Positions 59,032-64,000 of a DNA stretch of 64,000 bases are shown here, piece by piece; positions within the stretch are counted from its first letter, which is position 1, and every line of letters begins with the position of its first letter. The translations under genes were made by a program, and so were the position numbers. This stretch comes from Companilactobacillus huachuanensis (lineage in GTDB: Bacteria; Bacillota; Bacilli; Lactobacillales; Lactobacillaceae), in contig NZ_BJDF01000001.1 in NCBI RefSeq assembly GCF_005404815.1, positions 174,528 to 238,527 of the forward strand. Reading direction: 5' to 3'. The notes beneath the pieces were generated by a model. The model saw nothing but the letters and a program-made list of their open reading frames with translations. It searched no databases and had not been told where the DNA came from.

Positions 59032-60717
59032 ATGGAGAAAATATTCACTAACCGAAAAATAAAGCTTTTAATTATTCTGCTATCTTATTTTAGTATTGCC
59101 GGTATTATGTATCTTCTGATTCAAAATAAGAGTATTTGGTATGGTGATGACATTTATTATCAATTTCAACGTATTCAAGGCATCAGTAAATCGTTGAAAC
59201 AAGGTCTATTGCCGTCTATTTCAACAATTAATTTTGGAAAGATTGGATATGCGGTCAATATTTTTTATCCTTGGATTACCTTGGTGCCATTTGGATTGGT
59301 ATCGTTGTTCAACAGCAATCCAATTTCGGCATTTTATATGGGATTATTTATTTATTTCTTAGCATCATTGTTGATCAGCCATTATTCGATGTACGAATTC
59401 TCAGGTTCACACTTGCAGGCGGCGGTTTTTACGCTGATTTACAATTTTAGTACCTATCGTTTGATTGATTTATTGAGTCGTGCGGCATTGGCTGAATATA
59501 TAGCAACAATTTTCTTACCATTATGTTTCTTGGGATTCTATGAAACCTTCTTTCGGAATGGTAAAAAATGGTATCTATTTTCACTAGGATTTGGAGCTAT
59601 AATTTTGACACACGTACTGACAACTTTTATGACAATGTTAATATTTATTATTTTCTTGTTATTCAATTTGAGAAAAATTAAACCTTTTAAAGAACATGCT
59701 ATTGCACTTATAAAGGCCGTTATCACAACTATTCTGATAACCTCAATTTACATAGGGCCATTTATTTTGGAAGAATTATTTCAAAAGTTCCCCAAACCAG
59801 ATCCTCAAATATTGCAAGGCCTGGAGTTAACTAAGTTTCTTAAAGTGACTTTGCAGAGTAACGCCAGTCGTTTTGTTGAAGGAAATCTCTACAATCCAGG
59901 ATTGATAGTCTTAGTAATATTGTTATTTGGAATAATTTATTTTGTTAGATTTGATAAATTAAATAAGAAAATCTATTTGATGGGATTAGCATTGTTCGTA
60001 ATGTCGACGAACCTTTTTCCTTGGCATGTTTTACAAAATACACCAATCAGTGTGATTCAATATCCATATCGGTTGTTAATATTTGCAACATTGTTTGTAG
60101 CAATTAATGGATCAGTAATGGTAAAGGAATTGGTTGAGTACCGAAGCAATAAAGTTCAATGGACAGTTGTTGTAGTATGTGGGGCCTTAATGTTAGGTAT
60201 TTGGGTAGGATCCTTTAGAGCAGCCACAATTAATACGATGATTTCAGATCGACATGGTATGATCGACAGCAAAATGATTAAAGAAGACCGAATCCCAGAT
60301 TCTTATTTGAACCAATATGTTCCTAAAGAGACATTAAATTATTTAGACTCAGTTACAAAACATCAGATGTATATCAACAATAAAGTTATTACAGCGGTTC
60401 CACGTGATAATCATGGTACTAGCGTCGTCAAAGTAAAGAAATTGCGGCAGGGGGATGATGTCAATTTACCAATGATTCGTTATCGACTGTCCCATGTGTC
60501 TGTGAATGGTAATCCAGTGCCATTTTGGAAGAGTACTCGAGGAACAATTGAGTTTAAAGTGAAGCAAAGTGGCTATAAGAATCGTGTTGTAATTTCGTAC
60601 GGAAGTAATAAATTGTATGCTGGATTGGTTTGTTTAACAATATTAGGATTTTTGATTATTTTGGGAGATATTTTCTTGCAGAGACGTTTGAAATTGATTG
60701 AAGAATTGATTGTATAA
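59032..60717 (+). CDS. YfhO-like polytopic membrane protein
   Basis: A 561-residue membrane protein with about 11 predicted helices and a C-terminal extracytoplasmic domain (about 410-535) before the last helix. IWYGDDIYYQFQRIQGI after helix 1 carries acidic residues in the place typical of GT-C-type glycosyltransferases; it resembles the YfhO / 6-pyruvoyl-tetrahydropterin-synthase-related families of Firmicutes, which are linked to wall-polymer glycosylation. GGGGGAA site. Acceptor unknown. Confidence 0.75.
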   Translation: MEKIFTNRKIKLLIILLSYFSIAGIMYLLIQNKSIWYGDDIYYQFQRIQGISKSLKQGLLPSISTINFGKIGYAVNIFYPWITLVPFGLVSLFNSNPISAFYMGLFIYFLASLLISHYSMYEFSGSHLQAAVFTLIYNFSTYRLIDLLSRAALAEYIATIFLPLCFLGFYETFFRNGKKWYLFSLGFGAIILTHVLTTFMTMLIFIIFLLFNLRKIKPFKEHAIALIKAVITTILITSIYIGPFILEELFQKFPKPDPQILQGLELTKFLKVTLQSNASRFVEGNLYNPGLIVLVILLFGIIYFVRFDKLNKKIYLMGLALFVMSTNLFPWHVLQNTPISVIQYPYRLLIFATLFVAINGSVMVKELVEYRSNKVQWTVVVVCGALMLGIWVGSFRAATINTMISDRHGMIDSKMIKEDRIPDSYLNQYVPKETLNYLDSVTKHQMYINNKVITAVPRDNHGTSVVKVKKLRQGDDVNLPMIRYRLSHVSVNGNPVPFWKSTRGTIEFKVKQSGYKNRVVISYGSNKLYAGLVCLTILGFLIILGDIFLQRRLKLIEELIV

Positions 60718-60755
60718 AAAAGATGAGGCAAAACAGGGTCAATTTTCGAGCATTT

Positions 60756-60805
60756 AAACAAACAGGCACTGTAATCCGTTTTGGGATTACAGTGCCTGTT
60801 TGTTT
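60756..60805. terminator. Strong bidirectional terminator
   Basis: 22-bp arms starting AAACAAACAGGCACTGTAAT and complement around GTTTTG; stem extends partly into TTTTCG...CGAAAA. It separates the YfhO-like gene from the convergent LysE gene. Confidence 0.82.
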
Positions 60806-60849
60806 GAAAACGAAAATGCCACAAGTTTAATGAATGCCTTAGGTTATCG

Positions 60850-61467
60850 TTATGCAATTAGTAAAGTAACAAAATTGAACAATAATTTTCCACCGTACAA
60901 AATGATGATAACCCCACAAACTAAGTTGATAATACGTAAAACTTTAGCATTGAATTTATCCTTAAATTTGGTAACCACAGCGTTTAACACAATAAACCAC
61001 AGTGCTGAAGCGATTCCAACTCCAGTGATGAAAATAGGATAACTGTATGATGGCAATGTTACTTGAAACGCCCCCAGCATCATTGATCCATCAATAATTG
61101 CTTGCGGATTGAACCAGATTACAACGAAAGCCGAAGTGATAGTTTTAAAAATTGTCATTTCAGGTGCGGCTTCGGCACTGATATCTGTCGTTTGTGACCG
61201 TAGTAAATTTATCCCCATATAAATTACGATTAAACTACCAACTAAAAGAATTGCCAGTTGCAACCATTCGAATTTTTTCATAACGGCACCGATACCGAAG
61301 AAACATGAGAAGGCTAAAGCTACGTCGAAAATGATGATAATTAATGTTGTTAAAAGTGACTTGCGTCGTGTCTGCGTCAGTGCTACGTTGATGACGAAAA
61401 GATTTGCCAGACCGATTGGAGCATCGTAAGCAATCCCCATTGTTAAACCTTGTAAAAAGAAGTTCAT
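60850..61467 (-). CDS. LysE/RhtB-family exporter
   Basis: A 205-residue six-helix exporter of amino acids or related amines: MNFFLQGLTMGIAYDAPIGLANLFVINVAL is the family N-terminus (GxxxGPxN-like), IVIYMGINLLRS follows helix 3. It is divergent from a MocR regulator, and the shared gap has CCAACCAAA repeats. LysE-MocR pairs usually mean that an amino acid or PLP-reactive amine controls the exporter. Confidence 0.85.
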   Translation of the reverse strand: MNFFLQGLTMGIAYDAPIGLANLFVINVALTQTRRKSLLTTLIIIIFDVALAFSCFFGIGAVMKKFEWLQLAILLVGSLIVIYMGINLLRSQTTDISAEAAPEMTIFKTITSAFVVIWFNPQAIIDGSMMLGAFQVTLPSYSYPIFITGVGIASALWFIVLNAVVTKFKDKFNAKVLRIINLVCGVIIILYGGKLLFNFVTLLIA

Positions 61468-61481
61468 GATTAGCCCCCTTT

Positions 61482-61580
61482 ACCAACCAAATAATGTGTT
61501 ATATATTGACTACAATAACGATTATATCGATATTTAAAAAAGAAGTAACCAACCAAAAAATAATTTTTGACCCAACCAAA
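61482..61580. promoter_or_regulatory. Direct repeats in the LysE-MocR intergenic region
   Basis: ACCAACCAAA at 61482-61491 and 61548-61557 and CCCAACCAAA at 61571-61580, all in one orientation. MocR proteins bind direct repeats between divergent genes, so these are likely sites. The first lies in front of lysE, and the third overlaps the ribosome-site region of mocR, consistent with autoregulation. Confidence 0.6.
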
Positions 61581-61591
61581 AGGAGATAATC

Positions 61592-63040
61592 ATGAAGCGA
61601 GTCCGTCCAATTCAAATTGCTTGGAAACCTGATAAGAAAAGTTCGGTTCCAGTTTATCGTCAAATTGTGAAATATATGTGTGACAAGGTTGCTAGTGGTG
61701 AGTGGATTATTGGCTCGAGATTGCCTTCACAGAGAGCTTTAGCGGAAGTATTCGACGTCAACCGAAGTACTATTTCAACTGCAATTGATGAGTTGACTTC
61801 ATATGGCATTATTTCAGGTAAGTCAGGAGCAGGCACACAAATAGTCAGTAATACATGGTCGCTGATGTTACCAACCAAACCAAGTTGGAAAAAATTAATA
61901 TCATCAGGTTATTTGCAAGAGAACAATGATCGTATGCAACAGATCAATCGTCTAGAATTTGCCCCAGACATTATTAGATTAGGGACGGGTGAATTGGATC
62001 CGCGATTGTTTCCTCAAAAAATGTGGACCGAAGTTTTGCAGAAAATGAGTGTGGAAATTACATCACTCGGATATGCCGAACCACTGGGAATTTTAGAATT
62101 ACGCCAAGCAATAGTTGAGCATATGAAACAATTCGATATCAACGTTTCAACAAAAAATGTCTTGGTAACATCTGGTGCTTTACAAGCCTTACAGTTGATT
62201 TCTTCTTGTATGTTGAAGGAAGGCAGCACTGTCTTTACTGAGGCACCAACATATTTGAAATCATTACAAATGTTTCAATCGGCCGGTTTAAATTTAAAAG
62301 GGATTTCAATGGATCAGGATGGAATCGAGTATTGGAAAATTGCTAAGCAGTTTCAACAATCAGAATCCTCAATTCTTTATACGATTCCGACCAATCAAAA
62401 TCCCACAGGTATCACGATGAGCAATATCCGACGTCAAGAATTGATGAACTTTTGTATAAAAAATAGGTTACCGATTATTGAAGATGGTGCCTATCAAGAA
62501 TTATGTTTTGATGGTAAACCAGCTTTACCATTAAAGGCCATTGATGATAATGGAATGGTTATGTATTTAGGTAGTGCCTCAAAGACCCTAGCACCCGGCT
62601 TAAGGATCGGTTGGGTAATTGCCTCGGAACCGGTTATTCAACGCTTAGGGGATGCAAAAATGCAAATGGACTATGGGGCAAGTTCTTTGTCACAGTTAGT
62701 GTTTGCAGAGTTTTTACAGAGTGGTAAGTATGATAAATATTTGCTTGACTTAAAACAGACTTTGAAACGGAGACGCGATAATGCATTATTAACTTTGAAG
62801 AAGTATTTTCAAGATATCGCCACTTGGGATGTGCCCATTGGTGGTTTTTACATTTGGCTGACATTTAATGAAAACGTTGAAGTCGATGACTTATTTGAAC
62901 GCGCTTTGGATAAGGGAATCCTTTTGAATCCCGGCGATATTTATGATTTTAAGCATAATCGTTCTTTAAGATTGTCATTTGCATATGTCACATCAGGAGA
63001 ATTTAATTCCGCAATGCATAGCATGAGAACAATAATTTAA
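61592..63040 (+). CDS. MocR-family regulator (GntR domain fused to aminotransferase)
   Basis: A 482-residue MocR/PdxR-type protein. Residues 15-85 form the GntR winged helix (SRLPSQRALAEVFDVNRSTISTAIDEL); about 110-482 is a fold-type I aminotransferase domain with TSGALQAL, NPTG, and SASKTLAPGLRIGW holding the PLP lysine. It senses PLP or a PLP-amine adduct. Divergent LysE exporter is the expected target. Confidence 0.88.
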   Translation: MKRVRPIQIAWKPDKKSSVPVYRQIVKYMCDKVASGEWIIGSRLPSQRALAEVFDVNRSTISTAIDELTSYGIISGKSGAGTQIVSNTWSLMLPTKPSWKKLISSGYLQENNDRMQQINRLEFAPDIIRLGTGELDPRLFPQKMWTEVLQKMSVEITSLGYAEPLGILELRQAIVEHMKQFDINVSTKNVLVTSGALQALQLISSCMLKEGSTVFTEAPTYLKSLQMFQSAGLNLKGISMDQDGIEYWKIAKQFQQSESSILYTIPTNQNPTGITMSNIRRQELMNFCIKNRLPIIEDGAYQELCFDGKPALPLKAIDDNGMVMYLGSASKTLAPGLRIGWVIASEPVIQRLGDAKMQMDYGASSLSQLVFAEFLQSGKYDKYLLDLKQTLKRRRDNALLTLKKYFQDIATWDVPIGGFYIWLTFNENVEVDDLFERALDKGILLNPGDIYDFKHNRSLRLSFAYVTSGEFNSAMHSMRTII

Positions 63041-63186
63041 TATCATTTTTTCATAAATGTAATAGTTTTTTATGGTTTCTTTTCTGAAAATTTACGCAAT
63101 GTTTACATGGAATCTACAAAAAATCTACAACTTCCCGATATGATTATAAAGTTATAACTTATAAAAACTATTAGGAGAGATTCTTT

Positions 63187-64000
63187 ATGAAAAAAAGCAA
63201 GTCCCTCGTTATCACGAGTTTACTATTCAGTACAATGATTTTGAACCCAAGCGTCATTCAAGGAGTAATTGTCCAAGCTGATGCTAATAATCAAGTTCAG
63301 GTTACAAACACACAATCAACTGCTGAAACAAATCATCAAGAAGTTAATGATGCCAAAACAAAGATGGTTACATTTCATCTATTGGTAGAAAATATTAACG
63401 GCAAAACAGAAGTTAAAAATTATCAGGTGGCAACTAAGCCTGATCAAAAGACTGTTACAGTTTCAGATTTAAATGAAGCACTTCATAATTTTTATAAATT
63501 AGCTGAAACAGATGCAACTAAAACTTATGAAATTGATTCAGACAAGGGTGAAGTTAAAGGCGAGATTGTTGCGTTTAATTCATTCATCGCTTCAACAACA
63601 AGAGAAATTGTTGTGAAGTATTTGGATTCAACTAATAATTCAAATAAAATTGCCGATTCATCAATGATCGTTAAAAGAGATGTTTCAACTGTTTTAGGAA
63701 AAGATGCTCCAATGCCGCGTGGATATGTATTCAGTGGTACTAGACCTAAGGTATCAATTTCAAACAATACAGTTACTATCAAAGTAAAACCAGCCAATAA
63801 AGAACAAGCCCATGAAGTAAGCAAATCGGATGTAATCGTTAAGTATGTTAATGACAAAGATCCAAAAGCTAAAGTTGCTGACGGTGTGATCAAAGATGTA
63901 GCTGATAATGCTACTTCAGTTTCCGCAGAACTAGTAACTGCACCAAAGGGTTATAAACTAGTTGCAGATCAAAAGTTTGCTGTTAGTTATGGTAAAGTGA
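63187..64000 (+). CDS. Secreted repeat protein, 3' end beyond the window
   Basis: At least 271 residues, open at the window edge. A signal peptide (MKKSKSLVITSLLFSTMILNPSV...VQADA) is followed by beta-rich repeats of about 80 residues: IVVKYLDSTNNSNKIADSSMIVKRD...KVSISNNTVTIKVKPA and VIVKYVNDKDPKAKVADGVIKD...QKFAVSYGK, similar to MucBP-like or surface-protein repeats. AGGAGAG site, ATG 63187. Probably a wall-associated protein; the anchor would lie outside the window. Confidence 0.75.
   Translation, partial: MKKSKSLVITSLLFSTMILNPSVIQGVIVQADANNQVQVTNTQSTAETNHQEVNDAKTKMVTFHLLVENINGKTEVKNYQVATKPDQKTVTVSDLNEALHNFYKLAETDATKTYEIDSDKGEVKGEIVAFNSFIASTTREIVVKYLDSTNNSNKIADSSMIVKRDVSTVLGKDAPMPRGYVFSGTRPKVSISNNTVTIKVKPANKEQAHEVSKSDVIVKYVNDKDPKAKVADGVIKDVADNATSVSAELVTAPKGYKLVADQKFAVSYGKV

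Overview
The window is AT-rich Gram-positive DNA with strong AGGAGG-type ribosome sites, PTS genes, a T-box leader, PepN, SLAP and WxL-type surface proteins and a cinnamoyl esterase. This fits a Lactobacillaceae chromosome; a Companilactobacillus-like species is my guess from gene content only. No rRNA, tRNA or CRISPR array was seen.

Layout. 1-4100: an SDR-TetR operon with a TetR-type operator inside its promoter, a secreted serine hydrolase that appears to start at AUA, and an NmrA-like protein. 4140-8957: a PRD activator, class II aldolase and fructose-type PTS operon behind a palindrome and a perfect cre match. 9096-16587: a complete yhf-type operon (YhfZ, YhfY, YhfU, YhfT, Php, YhfS, YhfX, YhfW), a conserved cluster of transporter, two PLP enzymes, an amidohydrolase and a mutase-like enzyme for which I know no established substrate. 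Two matching palindromes (CAATATAY-N8-GTATATTG) sit before yhfZ and before yhfT. 16600-31100: small oxidoreductase and regulator genes, with a decay zone (22050-26350) of pseudogenes. 31877-37082: PepN and a lectin/WxL-like surface protein that also appears to start at AUA. 37885-40479: a manganese-type ABC transporter. 40651-44588: a beta-helix protein, a BI-1 protein, a zinc ribbon and a LytTR/LiaF-like pair. 45100-55348: a defence-like island with a Fic protein behind about 50-bp tandem palindromic repeats, then hsdR-hsdM-hsdS, a tyrosine recombinase and an inverted silent hsdS cassette sharing a 35-bp perfect inverted repeat with the active gene. 55575-64000: T-box controlled asnA, GNAT, LysR, a YfhO-like membrane protein, a LysE exporter opposite a MocR regulator, and the start of a repeat-bearing secreted protein.

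The most striking feature is a dispersed family of about a dozen intergenic elements. Full copies are about 310-330 bp, have CTAAAGGTTGAAAG-type terminal inverted repeats and, in several copies, 7-8 bp flanking duplications. Their interior folds into long stems whose two sides change together between copies. At least six copies lie in sense orientation between a stop codon and that gene's own terminator, so they would be transcribed as 3' UTR; one supplies the stop codon of its host gene. This looks like a MITE whose RNA or DNA fold is under selection.
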